The translations under genes were made by a program, and so were the position numbers. DNA of 64,000 nt from Brevibacillus fluminis (GTDB taxonomy: Bacteria > Bacillota > Bacilli > Brevibacillales > Brevibacillaceae), in NCBI RefSeq assembly GCF_003710825.1, contig NZ_RHHQ01000011.1, forward strand, positions 62,001 to 126,000, read 5' to 3'. The notes under the pieces were generated by a model that was given only the letters and a program-made list of their open reading frames with translations, was not told the origin of the DNA and ran no database searches. Shown one piece after another: positions 17,984-26,379 of the stretch; position 1 is the first letter of the stretch, and each line of letters begins with the position of its first letter.

Positions 17984-18068
17984 TACAGATAATAATTTAT
18001 AAAATTCTTATCCAGTATAAGTGCAACCGCGGCTCCGCCAAAAAAATTGGCGTAGCCAGGTTTTCTAA
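17984..18068 (+). ncRNA. Structured 5' leader, copy 2 (candidate cis-regulatory RNA)
   Basis: Starts immediately after the aldehyde dehydrogenase stop and ends 11 bases before the next ATG. The first stem keeps the closing GATAA/TTATC pairs of copy 1 (17988-17992 with 18008-18012), but its interior is replaced by AATTT/AAATT around an ATA loop: unrelated bases that still pair. From 18007 the 62 bases match copy 1 with only 4 differences, one C-to-T and three in the loop of the GGCT-CGCCA/TGGCG-AGCC stem. Its CTCC could also pair with the AAGGAG ribosome binding site at 18067-18072, a possible way to hide it. Function unproven. Confidence 0.5.
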
Positions 18069-18079
18069 GGAGTTTTCCG

Positions 18080-19384
18080 ATGGCAAAACATGTTGACCTC
18101 TTAACGTTGCTCTCCTTGAATGTGGAAACGGCAACGGCAGAAACAGCGGATAAAGTGAATGAAGTTTACCATGCCTTGCACGAATATATCTTTCGAACCG
18201 ACCAAAAGCCAACCAGCGCTTCGCGTGCCCACCGGGTGCTGATCGTTGGCGGCGGACTGGTCGGCATCATGACCGCTTTTTATCTCTATCAGGAAGGGTA
18301 TCAAGTGACCGTGGTGGAGAGGAAGTCGTTTGGTGCCGCTGCTTCCGGCAGAAACGGCGGGGGCGTGCTTGCGCTCGGGCGAGAGTTGGAGGAGATTCCT
18401 TTTTCCAGAGTTTCCATGGACTTGTGGGAGCAGTTGTCACAGCACGGGATCGATACCCGGTTTATCCGACCGGGCCATGCGATGGTCGCGATGAATGAGC
18501 TGGAGGCGGAAAAGCTGGGCAAAGCCCATGCCTTATACCGGCGCGCCGGATTGGAGACGGTTTTGCTCGATCCAGACCAAGTCAGCAAAATGCTACCGGA
18601 CATTCATCCGCAAAACAAAGGGGCGCTGTACAGCCCGATCGACGGGCAGAGCTACCCGTTTACGGCTATTTCCAGCATGATCGAATGGCTGAAAGCGCGT
18701 GGCGTGACGTTTATCGGCCATTGCGAAGTGAAGGATTTTACAGTGAGGAACGGGACCATTGCGGCTGCGCGGACCGACCACGGGGAGCTGTATGCAGACA
18801 CGTTCATCCTCTGCACGGGGCCCTGGACGCAATTTGCCGGTAAATTGCTGCAGCTTCACCTGCCGATCATCCCGCGCCGATCGCAAATCATGGTCACGGA
18901 AATTCTTGAACAGAGACGAGTGAATCCATTTGTCTCAGGAAATGGACTTTATTTGCGGCAGACGCATGCCGGCAACATTTTATACGGCGGCGGCGGCCCT
19001 TGGGAAGTGACGAGCTTTGATGTAACCAATACGGCGAAAGCGATCAAGCTGCTGTCTACACGCTTTATCGAGCTGTTCCCCGGATACCATGAGAAGCATT
19101 TGATACGCTCATTTGCCGGAACGGTGGAGATCACGCCGGATCACTTGCCGCTGTTCGGAGCGATTAACGAATTTACCAATCTGTATGTTTCCGGCGGATA
19201 CAACGGGCACGGATACGGCATGTCTGCGATCATGGGTAAGCTGCTTTCGCGGATGATCGCCGTTGACCATGCTGGCCAGGAGCTCCCGCAGCTGATCTGG
19301 GACATGATCGGTCATTTTTCACCGTCCCGTTTCGCGGCGGGGCAAACGGCGGAGCCGGAACATGGGGTGATCAGCTATGGATAA
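18080..19384 (+). CDS. FAD-dependent amino-acid/amine dehydrogenase, DAO-type catalytic (beta) subunit
   Basis: 434 residues. An N-terminal extension of ~50 residues precedes the dinucleotide motif VLIVGGGLVGIMTAFYL, then VVERKSFGAAASGRNGGG, typical of D-amino-acid-oxidase-fold enzymes such as HcnC, octopine/nopaline oxidase B, sarcosine oxidase beta and proline dehydrogenase beta. C-terminal FAD motif GTVEITPDHLPLFG and YVSGGYNGHGYGM. The following three genes supply the other subunits of this complex type. It overlaps the next gene by 8 bases. The first gene after the repeated leader. Substrate could be an opine, a D- or cyclic amino acid; not decidable here. Confidence 0.88.
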   Translation: MAKHVDLLTLLSLNVETATAETADKVNEVYHALHEYIFRTDQKPTSASRAHRVLIVGGGLVGIMTAFYLYQEGYQVTVVERKSFGAAASGRNGGGVLALGRELEEIPFSRVSMDLWEQLSQHGIDTRFIRPGHAMVAMNELEAEKLGKAHALYRRAGLETVLLDPDQVSKMLPDIHPQNKGALYSPIDGQSYPFTAISSMIEWLKARGVTFIGHCEVKDFTVRNGTIAAARTDHGELYADTFILCTGPWTQFAGKLLQLHLPIIPRRSQIMVTEILEQRRVNPFVSGNGLYLRQTHAGNILYGGGGPWEVTSFDVTNTAKAIKLLSTRFIELFPGYHEKHLIRSFAGTVEITPDHLPLFGAINEFTNLYVSGGYNGHGYGMSAIMGKLLSRMIAVDHAGQELPQLIWDMIGHFSPSRFAAGQTAEPEHGVISYG

Positions 19385-19652
19385 AGGCAGCTATCTGATC
19401 TGCCGCTGTGAAGAGGTCAGCCGCCATGAGATTGATGCGGTCATTAAGAACGGTGCCTGCACCGCGCAGGAGATCAAAATGCAGACCCGTGCCGGAATGG
19501 GAACCTGCCAAGGACGCGTCTGCCGCAGCTTGCTGGAAGCGATCGTGGGCGAAGAACAAGGCAAAATCATCGAGCATCCGAGCACGCTGACCATTCACCA
19601 TCCTGTGCGTCCCGTGCATATCGGGCAGCTAATTGAGAGGGATCATTCATGA
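19377..19652 (+). CDS. BFD-like [2Fe-2S] subunit of the dehydrogenase complex
   Basis: 91 residues with the BFD-type cluster ligands Cys9-x-Cys11 (CRC) and Cys44-x4-Cys49 (CQGRVC), preceded by the usual QTRAGMGTC. In HcnABC, opine oxidases and archaeal proline dehydrogenases this domain is fused to, or partners with, the flavin subunits and passes electrons on. Here it is a separate small gene overlapping its neighbours on both sides (8 and 4 bases), which fixes the operon order and suggests fixed stoichiometry. Confidence 0.85.
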   Translation: MDKGSYLICRCEEVSRHEIDAVIKNGACTAQEIKMQTRAGMGTCQGRVCRSLLEAIVGEEQGKIIEHPSTLTIHHPVRPVHIGQLIERDHS

Positions 19653-19957
19653 GAGTCATTCAGCACCCTGTCTTTACGCCGAGGGAGACGGAGGAAGTGA
19701 CGTTCACGTTTGCCGGCAGGCAGTACACGGGGCTTAAAGGCGAAAGCATTGCCGCCGCCCTCTTGGCAAATGGTGTTCGCACGTTGCGCCATTCGGAAAA
19801 AAAGGGAGAACCGCGCGGGCTGTACTGCGGCATCGGCCACTGCTATGAATGCCGCTTACATTTGGACGGAGCGGGGGAGATTCGTGCCTGCATCACACCT
19901 GTTGAAGCGGGAATGTGCCTTACACCAAAGAAAGGGGGGGCAGGCAGTGAAGGTTGA
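19649..19957 (+). CDS. Fer2-type [2Fe-2S] subunit (HcnA-like)
   Basis: 102 residues. Four cysteines with the plant-ferredoxin-like spacing of HcnA and sarcosine-oxidase-alpha N-termini: Cys60, Cys65, Cys68 and Cys81 in GLYCGIGHCYEC and RACITPV. The fold opening VTFTFAGRQYTGLKGESIAAALLANG is the standard one. It carries one of the two iron-sulphur centres of the complex. Start overlaps the BFD gene by 4 bases; the end overlaps the next gene by 11. Confidence 0.88.
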   Translation: MRVIQHPVFTPRETEEVTFTFAGRQYTGLKGESIAAALLANGVRTLRHSEKKGEPRGLYCGIGHCYECRLHLDGAGEIRACITPVEAGMCLTPKKGGAGSEG

Positions 19958-21182
19958 TGTCGCTGTAATCGGCGGAGGTCCGGCTGGTTTAACCGCTGCA
20001 AAAGAAATCGCTTCGCACGGCGGTTCCGTCGTCGTCGTCGATGAGAACAGCACATTCGGCGGCAAGCTGTTGGGGCAGCTGCATGAAGAGCCGGGAGGAA
20101 ACAACTGGTGGAAGGGCGGAGAAATCGCAGCGAAACTTGTCGAGGAGACGAAAGCTGCAGGTGCGACACTGATGCCGCAAACGCAAGTCTGGGGATTGGA
20201 AACAGGTTGGACGGTTCATATCGCGGATACGCGCAATCGCGAACTCCCGTTTCGAGCGATTCAGGCAAAGGCCGTCTTGCTTGCTACCGGGGCAGTGGAA
20301 AAGCCGCTTGCCATGCCTGGCTGGACCCTGCCCGGAGTGATGACGGTTGGAGCTGCCCAAGTGCTGACGAACGTAAACAGAGTAAAGCCGGGGAAGCGTG
20401 TTATCATTGCGGGAGTCGATGTTTTATCTTTGACGATCGCCCGCGCTATGAAGCTGGCCGGTGTTGAGTTAGTGGGGATTGTTTTGCCCGGGCGGAGCGA
20501 GTTTAGTCAAGGGCGTTCCAATCCGTTGGAGTTGCTGAAACAGCTGCAATCCATGACCCATCTCGCTCCGAATCCGCTGCTGCGGGCGGGTGGCGCGGTT
20601 CTGGGCAGTAGTCTTGGCATTCAGCTTGCCGCGCACTTTTTTCCCCGCGGCGGGGTGAAGGTGTGGGGAATCCCAATCCAATTGAAGAAAGCTCTCGTCG
20701 CAATCCACGGAGACGAGCAGGTGACCCATGCCGAAATCGCCTCGATTGATGCTGCTGGCCAAATCATTCCCGGCACATCGACTGCTGTTCCTGTTGATGC
20801 GGTATGCTTATCCGGCGGATTGACGCCGCTCGGAGAATTGGCTGCGACTGCAGGATGCCAATTTGTCCGGATCGATGGGTTAAACGGGGCTGTCCCGCTG
20901 CATAACCAAGCAATGGAGACAACCGTTCGGAATTTATATGTGGCAGGCAATATCACGGGAATTGAGGGCGCCAAGATCGCCATGGTTCAGGGGAAAGTCG
21001 CCGGTTTAAATATGTGCCGTCAGCTGGGGATCGGGCATGTCGGTGAGCAGGATGTGCAGACTGCCATACAAAAGGTAGAGGCAACGCGTGAGACGAGTGA
21101 CATCCAGTTTCACCTGAATATAAAAGAAGCGAGGATTCAGCTGCAATCGCTTTGGGAGCAAAATCGGCCTCTGCATGCGTAA
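19947..21182 (+). CDS. FAD/NAD(P)-binding oxidoreductase, alpha subunit (HcnB / opine oxidase A-like)
   Basis: 411 residues from the GTG at 19947. This start is placed 7 bases after a GGGGGGG ribosome binding site and puts the dinucleotide motif VAVIGGGPAGLTA at the very N-terminus, as in the family. Second nucleotide motif around GKRVIIAGVDVLSLTIARA; C-terminal ATG-type FAD motif NLYVAGNITGIEGAKIAM. Forms the alpha part of the split dehydrogenase with the three genes before it. Electrons would go to a quinone or other acceptor rather than to O2, by analogy with HcnABC and proline dehydrogenase. An upstream extension of the frame overlaps the Fer2 gene and is not coding. Confidence 0.87.
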   Translation: MKVDVAVIGGGPAGLTAAKEIASHGGSVVVVDENSTFGGKLLGQLHEEPGGNNWWKGGEIAAKLVEETKAAGATLMPQTQVWGLETGWTVHIADTRNRELPFRAIQAKAVLLATGAVEKPLAMPGWTLPGVMTVGAAQVLTNVNRVKPGKRVIIAGVDVLSLTIARAMKLAGVELVGIVLPGRSEFSQGRSNPLELLKQLQSMTHLAPNPLLRAGGAVLGSSLGIQLAAHFFPRGGVKVWGIPIQLKKALVAIHGDEQVTHAEIASIDAAGQIIPGTSTAVPVDAVCLSGGLTPLGELAATAGCQFVRIDGLNGAVPLHNQAMETTVRNLYVAGNITGIEGAKIAMVQGKVAGLNMCRQLGIGHVGEQDVQTAIQKVEATRETSDIQFHLNIKEARIQLQSLWEQNRPLHA

Positions 21183-21263
21183 TGCAGACGGCTGTGTGGC
21201 TGCCGGGCGATGATCCGATTGATGAAAAACGGTGAGATGTTACACGGAAAAAGAGGAGATCAC

Positions 21264-22754
21264 ATGAGCAAAACACGCATCGGGATCGCTTTTTTTTATC
21301 ATGAATCCCATTCTTTCAGCCCGGTGAAAACAACGATTCAGGATTTCTATGATGAAGGCTACCACAAGGGCGAAGCGATTATCGCGGCCTATAAAGGGAC
21401 GAAAACCGAAGTAGGCGGTTTTATCGATGTATTGGAGGAAAAAAACGCTGAAATCGTGCCGCTGGTTACGGCAGCAGCTGTACCATCCGGTATCGTAGCA
21501 GCGGATGCCTACGCGGAAATCAAACGGGAGATGCTGGGCTCAATCGAACAGGCAGGGGAGCTGGACGGGGTGTTGCTTGCCTTGCACGGTGCGATGGTCG
21601 TGGACGGGGTGTCTGATCCAGAAGGGGACTTGCTCTGCTGCATCCGGCAGCTTGTCGGCGACGCTCTGCCGATTGCCACCACGCTCGACATGCATGCCAA
21701 TGTGAGTGAGCGTATGATTGCGCAAACGCCACTGCACTTTGGGTTTAAAACCTATCCGCACATCGATATGTATGAGCAGGGAGTGAGGGCCGCCCATGCT
21801 TTACTGAAGCAAGTGGAGACAAACGAGCGGTATTTCGTCTCTTTTGTGAGATTGCCGATGATGCCGCCAAGCATTAATATGCGGACGGCGGAAGGGCCGA
21901 TGCACGACTTGGTAGAATCAGCGATCCGCTGGGAGCGTGAGGAAGGCATCGTTAGCGCTTCCGTAATGGGAGGGTTCCCTTATTCAGATATTCCCGAAGT
22001 GGGCGCAAGTATTATCGTAGTCGCAACCGATCAAGCGAGAGGGGATCGCGCCGCCAGCGCGCTCGCCGAAGAATTTTGGTTGAATCGGGAGCGATTTATC
22101 ATGGAGCTGCCTGGCGTCACAGAGGGAGTTTCGCTGGCACTCTCGCTGACAACGGAAAAGCCTGTCGTACTCGCCGATATCTCGGACAATCCGCTCAGCG
22201 GCGGAAGCGGGGATACGACAGGGCTGCTCAGGGAAATGATCAGCCGCAATCTTACGGATGCCTTGTTTGGCGCTTTGTACGATCCGGACTCGCTTTCACG
22301 CTGCGGGGAGGCAGGGGAAGGTGCAACCGTATCGCTTGCCCTCGGCGGCAAATGCTCGCCGGAATTCGGAGAGCCGATTCAGGTTGCTGCTAAGGTCATC
22401 AAGCTTTCTGACGGCAAATTTATCAATAAGGGTCCGATGAATACCGGCCTCTTGGTTGATATGAAGGGAGCGGCACATATCCGGGTTGGCGAACTCGATA
22501 TATTGCTTACGGGTAGAGCGCTTTCGGCCAACGATCCGGAAATGTTCCGGCATATTGGCATCGAACCGACAGAGAAGCGAATTCTCGGCTTAAAAGTAAA
22601 AAATCACTTCCGCGCAGCGTTTGATCCGCTGGTCAGTCAGATCATCTATATCGATGGACCGGGAGTTGCGTCCAATCAACTGAAAAATTTCCCCTATGCC
22701 CATATACCGCGACCGATTTGGCCGCTTGATGATGTGCAAACCTGGGGTGAATAA
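21264..22754 (+). CDS. M81 family protein (MlrC/DUF1485-like metallopeptidase)
   Basis: 496 residues from the ATG at 21264, chosen for its AGAGGAG site. IGIAFFYHESHSFSP, LHGAMVVDGVSDPEGDLL, TTLDMHANVSERM and FKTYPHIDMYEQG carry the conserved acidic and histidine residues of MlrC proteins (microcystinase C and relatives). NPLSGGSGDTTGLLREM opens the C-terminal domain. The founding member cleaves a short peptide made by earlier steps of microcystin breakdown; most relatives sit in amino-acid or amide catabolic operons with no known substrate. Placed right after the dehydrogenase subunits, it could hydrolyse the amide or peptide form of their substrate. Confidence 0.85.
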   Translation: MSKTRIGIAFFYHESHSFSPVKTTIQDFYDEGYHKGEAIIAAYKGTKTEVGGFIDVLEEKNAEIVPLVTAAAVPSGIVAADAYAEIKREMLGSIEQAGELDGVLLALHGAMVVDGVSDPEGDLLCCIRQLVGDALPIATTLDMHANVSERMIAQTPLHFGFKTYPHIDMYEQGVRAAHALLKQVETNERYFVSFVRLPMMPPSINMRTAEGPMHDLVESAIRWEREEGIVSASVMGGFPYSDIPEVGASIIVVATDQARGDRAASALAEEFWLNRERFIMELPGVTEGVSLALSLTTEKPVVLADISDNPLSGGSGDTTGLLREMISRNLTDALFGALYDPDSLSRCGEAGEGATVSLALGGKCSPEFGEPIQVAAKVIKLSDGKFINKGPMNTGLLVDMKGAAHIRVGELDILLTGRALSANDPEMFRHIGIEPTEKRILGLKVKNHFRAAFDPLVSQIIYIDGPGVASNQLKNFPYAHIPRPIWPLDDVQTWGE

Positions 22755-22771
22755 GGAGGCGGCAGTAAAGC

Positions 22772-23239
22772 ATGAATGACAAGCTTTACTTGGAGATTCC
22801 GGACTCTTTGACACCGGAGCAAATCAGCATGATGTGCGAACTGGAAGCGGATGCGTTTCCCGAGGATGGGGCGGTTGACGAAGTGATGCTTGTCCCGGTT
22901 ACGAGAAACGGACGGCTCATCTGGCTTAGGGAAGCAGGTGATGAACGCCCCGTCGCTGTCTGCGAACTGCTGAGGGATTATAAGGAACCGGATATGGCGT
23001 ATATATTCGGCTACTATGTTCGTTCCGACAAACAGGGCAAAGGGTATGGCAGGATATTTTTTGATTACCTGTTTGCGATGATGCAGCAGGACGGCTTTAC
23101 CAAGTCGTGTCTGACCGTGAAGCCAAGCAATACAGCTGCTGTCAAGCTGTACGAGAATCTTGGCTATCGCATTGAGGAGACCAGAGTGGCGGAATACGGC
23201 GATGGCTCGGATCGGTACTATATGGTGAAGTGCTTTTAG
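22772..23239 (+). CDS. GNAT family N-acetyltransferase
   Basis: 155 residues. The acetyl-CoA loop is RSDKQGKGYGRIFF, followed by the fold-typical KPSNTAAVKLYENLGYRIEE. Acceptor unknown. It starts 17 bases after the M81 gene with an AAGGAGG site and is the last gene of the catabolic block, so it may acetylate an amine intermediate or product of that pathway. A C-rich repeat and then a terminator follow. Confidence 0.85.
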   Translation: MNDKLYLEIPDSLTPEQISMMCELEADAFPEDGAVDEVMLVPVTRNGRLIWLREAGDERPVAVCELLRDYKEPDMAYIFGYYVRSDKQGKGYGRIFFDYLFAMMQQDGFTKSCLTVKPSNTAAVKLYENLGYRIEETRVAEYGDGSDRYYMVKCF

Positions 23240-23258
23240 GTTACTGGCTCCCTATACC

Positions 23259-23269
23259 CCCGCCTCCAC
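23259..23269 (+). repeat. Short C-rich repeat CCCGCCTCCAC, copy 2
   Basis: Exact copy of the 11-mer at 673, 20 bases after the GNAT stop at the right end of the catabolic block. Eleven bases further on is AAATAATTAACCGTAAA, a 17-mer that occurs again near 62369. Confidence 0.35.
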
Positions 23270-23312
23270 TGCTACCAAGTAAATAATTAACCGTAAAGTA
23301 TATGACAGAGTG

Positions 23313-23338
23313 AGCTAGCCAAGATGGCTAGCTTATTT
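23313..23338 (+). terminator. Terminator of the amino-acid catabolic block
   Basis: AGCTAGCC, loop AAGAT, GGCTAGCT, then TATTTG. It follows the GNAT gene by about 75 bases. Confidence 0.65.
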
Positions 23339-23538
23339 GTGTATATGCGTTCAGCAAGGATGGTAATAGTCTGATTTTTTTCATGCTTCTTTTCATGTCG
23401 TGGCATCATTATTGCTAACTCTGATAGTAACAAGCGATGACTATTCAGCAAGGGAGGGGTACATCTACAAGGGGGATTCATGGTCAAGGGAAGTACACAT
23501 TATTGAAGTGAAAACGAACAATGGAGGAGATTTGATTG

Positions 23539-24192
23539 ATGAATGGAAATGCTTCGACACATCCCGGGTATAAAAATACGCTACTTATCTGCTCGTTCGG
23601 TTCACTTGCCGCATTTATTTGCCTGATATATATCTATTTTTTGCAGAGGCCAGATTTCCCCTTCAGTCAGTTTGAGATACTGAGTGGAGCGGCAAAGCCG
23701 AATCCTTCTCAGCTGACGGAATACTCGAATTATCTTTCGAAAAACTTTTCAATAGACTGCTTGTATTTGTTTGGCCACTTGTTGATGTGGCTTGGGTATG
23801 GATTGGTTGTAAGAAGACGAATTTCCTTATTAGGCACTGTGATTATCCTATTGGGCATCATCAGTGGAACGACAGATTTCACGGAAAATATTCTTCGGAC
23901 GACGATTGTAACAGGCTTGCAGGCTGGTTTTTCGAGTGTCCAGCATTGGGGGATGCTTTGGAGTTTTGTCTTTGACTTTAGCGTATGGGCCATCTTTATT
24001 ACGCTTGTGTTTGTTATCGCTGGCATTTGGGGGCAACGAATTATTGACAGAATATTCGTGTTGTTTGGGTTGGTTGGGCTTTTTTCTGCATCTTACATGT
24101 ATTATGATGGCTTTGATTTTGGGTTTGTATGGTTAATTGGTTGGCATGGCTCAAGCGGCTTTTATTTGTGGCGGCAGAGCAGGCTCGAATAG
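23539..24192 (+). CDS. Integral membrane protein of unknown function
   Basis: 217 residues from the ATG at 23539 (GGAGGA ten bases upstream; the TTG one codon earlier is less likely). Six or so hydrophobic helices: about 15-35, 75-90, 97-115, 130-165, 170-190 and 195-210. No transporter or enzyme motif is recognised. Aromatic residues are common near the C-terminus (YMYYDGFDFGFVWLIGWHG). It is monocistronic and flanked by terminators on both sides. Confidence 0.65.
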   Translation: MNGNASTHPGYKNTLLICSFGSLAAFICLIYIYFLQRPDFPFSQFEILSGAAKPNPSQLTEYSNYLSKNFSIDCLYLFGHLLMWLGYGLVVRRRISLLGTVIILLGIISGTTDFTENILRTTIVTGLQAGFSSVQHWGMLWSFVFDFSVWAIFITLVFVIAGIWGQRIIDRIFVLFGLVGLFSASYMYYDGFDFGFVWLIGWHGSSGFYLWRQSRLE

Positions 24193-24212
24193 TACAAGAC
24201 GTTACGTAAAAG

Positions 24213-24249
24213 AGGACTGCTGCTTCGCTATGAAGGCAGTCCTTTTTTA
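24213..24249. terminator. Bidirectional terminator between convergent genes
   Basis: AGGACTGC (24213-24220) pairs with GCAGTCCT (24236-24243), followed by TTTTTTAT on the plus strand. It lies between the membrane-protein gene and the end of the sigma-54 activator gene read from the other strand. Confidence 0.75.
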
Positions 24250-24298
24250 TCAGACTTCACTGAAGGGCAGGTACCACGTGGATGTAGCTGCCATCAAA

Positions 24299-26344
24299 CT
24301 AGATCTTCATTAGGGTATCTAACCCAAGCTGAGTTAATTTCGTACCAGATCTTCCTCGACATTTTGCGATATAGCCACGTAATTCAAGAATATCGAAACG
24401 TCGGCGAACTTGGTGCTCCGTTAGTGGTTTCTTCCACGTCTGACTCATTTCCGTTACTTTCTTTCGATTTGGAGTCTCGCCTTTTTCCGATATCGACAGA
24501 AGTGCTTTTAGTAATAGAATCAGTTCTTCTTCATCATCAGGAGTAAGAGATTTTTCCGAAATAGCCATCGGCTGAGGTACCGTTTCAGGAGAATAGACTC
24601 TTAGCTGAAAGCTATTTTCGCTTGGAATATCATTCAATTGAATCGTGTTCTCTTCACAAACAGACAACATGTAGTCAATGGCGTTCTTTAACTCTCTTAC
24701 GTTTCCGTACCAACTAAAAGAGCAAAGCCTTCTGACTACTTCGGGCATTATTTTTATATTTATTTTACCGCTCTGTCTAATAAAATGCTGAATCAGGTGA
24801 GGAATATCATCAATCCGGTTACGTAATTCAGGAAGACGAAGAAAGAGCACTTTCAAACGATGGTATAAATCCTCTCTAAATTTCCCTTGCTCAATCATTT
24901 TTAGCAGATTTTTATTGGTGGCGGCAATAACCCGGACATCAACAGGAATTATTTTGCTCCCACCTATTCTCATGATCTCTTTTTCTTGAAGGACCCGTAA
25001 TAAGCGTGCTTGGAGCTTTAAGCTGATATCTCCAATTTCATCTAAAAAGATCGTTCCACCATTCGCTTGTTCAAATAATCCTACTTTCCCTCCCTTTTTA
25101 GCACCAGTAAACGCTCCGTCTTCATATCCAAACAATTCACTCTCCACCAAGTCCTCAGAAATCGCACTAAAATTCACAGCCAAAAATGGTCCTTTTTCTC
25201 GGGGGGAACAGTTATGAATAGCGCTTGCAAACAATTCTTTACCAGTTCCACTTTCACCCTGAATCAGAATGGAAAAGTCAGTGATTGCGAGTTTTTTAGC
25301 AGTTGCTTTGGTTTCCCTAAGAATGCTGCTTTCACCGATAATATCGCCAAGTGTGTATTTAGCGACATAGCCTTTCATTACCAATTCCCTGCGCAGCTTT
25401 TTCTCTATTTCAATTGTTTTTCTCACATTTTTAAACGTTGCCACAATGGATTGATGCCCGTTCAAGGGGAATCGATGAACAACGGCTTCAATCTGATTGA
25501 ATGTAAACCAGCGATCCTCTTCCGGAGAAGGATCAAGTAAAAATGTAATCAACTCAGGATGTTCAATGATGTCGCTTATCTTTCTTCCGATGGCACGTTT
25601 GGGAGATACGTTAAAAAGATAACCTAGTTCCTCATTGAAGACGATAACGTACCCATCTTTATTAATTGTAAGAATGCCATCATTCACGCCGTCCAATACC
25701 TCATTTAGATGCTTATTTAAATCATTGGCTTTTTGGCTGGTATTCGCTAGTTTTTGGCTCAATTGAATTATTTTTCGCATGTATCTTTGAGAAATGACAT
25801 TGCCAGGTTCATTCAGGTGAAAGTAATCCAATATCTGTATAATCGTTGAAATATCCATCAGCCGGGTTCCGATATTCACGACTTCTTTTACATAATCAGG
25901 GATCATCATAAACTTTCCGGGAGTAATCGCAATTTCGATTTTATGTGAATTTTGTATTCCTGGATAAAACGGTATGTAGTTGATATGGTCAATCCCTAGC
26001 TTTTTCAAGGATTCGATCGATTCTTTGCATGTCTCATAATCATCGTTCATATAAAGAACATTTGTCCCTGCGGGTAAAAATAATAGCTTGTCAATATGTT
26101 CGTAGTTAATAATTCGTTCAGCAATAATTACCTTGCATCCGTCCCCAATGCATCGCTTCACATCCGGTTCATCTTCCATGAGCTTATGTGACAGGACAAC
26201 AAGTTGGTTCATGATTGTAGTGGGGTACCCCTCCTCTGATGAGAAGTGGGAGCAAGCGACATAATCACCCATGATTTCTTCTAACTGATTGGCCAATACG
26301 TTCCCTGTTTCCTGGCAGCCTGTAAGCAATACAAATTCTTTCAT
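24299..26344 (-). CDS. Sigma-54-dependent transcriptional activator with PAS domain and non-Fis C-terminus
   Basis: 681 residues. Residues 1-160 form an input domain I cannot name (MKEFVLLTGCQETGN). A PAS domain follows around 205-310 (GVNDGILTINKDGYVIVFNEE), then the AAA+ domain: Walker A GESGTGKE, the sigma-54-contacting loop GAFTGA in GYEDGAFTGAKKGG, Walker B GGTIFLDEIGD, sensor RVIAATNK and the R finger region. The C-terminus is a winged-helix-like stretch (TEHQVRRRFDILELRGYIAK) instead of the common Fis-type helix-turn-helix. Divergent from the peptide-import operon, whose leader has a consensus -24/-12 promoter: it is the obvious activator, sensing a peptide or amino acid. Confidence 0.92.
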   Translation of the reverse strand: MKEFVLLTGCQETGNVLANQLEEIMGDYVACSHFSSEEGYPTTIMNQLVVLSHKLMEDEPDVKRCIGDGCKVIIAERIINYEHIDKLLFLPAGTNVLYMNDDYETCKESIESLKKLGIDHINYIPFYPGIQNSHKIEIAITPGKFMMIPDYVKEVVNIGTRLMDISTIIQILDYFHLNEPGNVISQRYMRKIIQLSQKLANTSQKANDLNKHLNEVLDGVNDGILTINKDGYVIVFNEELGYLFNVSPKRAIGRKISDIIEHPELITFLLDPSPEEDRWFTFNQIEAVVHRFPLNGHQSIVATFKNVRKTIEIEKKLRRELVMKGYVAKYTLGDIIGESSILRETKATAKKLAITDFSILIQGESGTGKELFASAIHNCSPREKGPFLAVNFSAISEDLVESELFGYEDGAFTGAKKGGKVGLFEQANGGTIFLDEIGDISLKLQARLLRVLQEKEIMRIGGSKIIPVDVRVIAATNKNLLKMIEQGKFREDLYHRLKVLFLRLPELRNRIDDIPHLIQHFIRQSGKINIKIMPEVVRRLCSFSWYGNVRELKNAIDYMLSVCEENTIQLNDIPSENSFQLRVYSPETVPQPMAISEKSLTPDDEEELILLLKALLSISEKGETPNRKKVTEMSQTWKKPLTEHQVRRRFDILELRGYIAKCRGRSGTKLTQLGLDTLMKI

Positions 26345-26379
26345 ACACCATACATCCCTTCATTGGGCAATTGGGCTAT

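Noticed and set aside
19710..19946. N-terminal extension of the FAD alpha subunit
   Set aside because: It overlaps the Fer2 gene in another frame; the GTG at 19947 has a strong ribosome binding site and gives the expected N-terminal GxGxxG.
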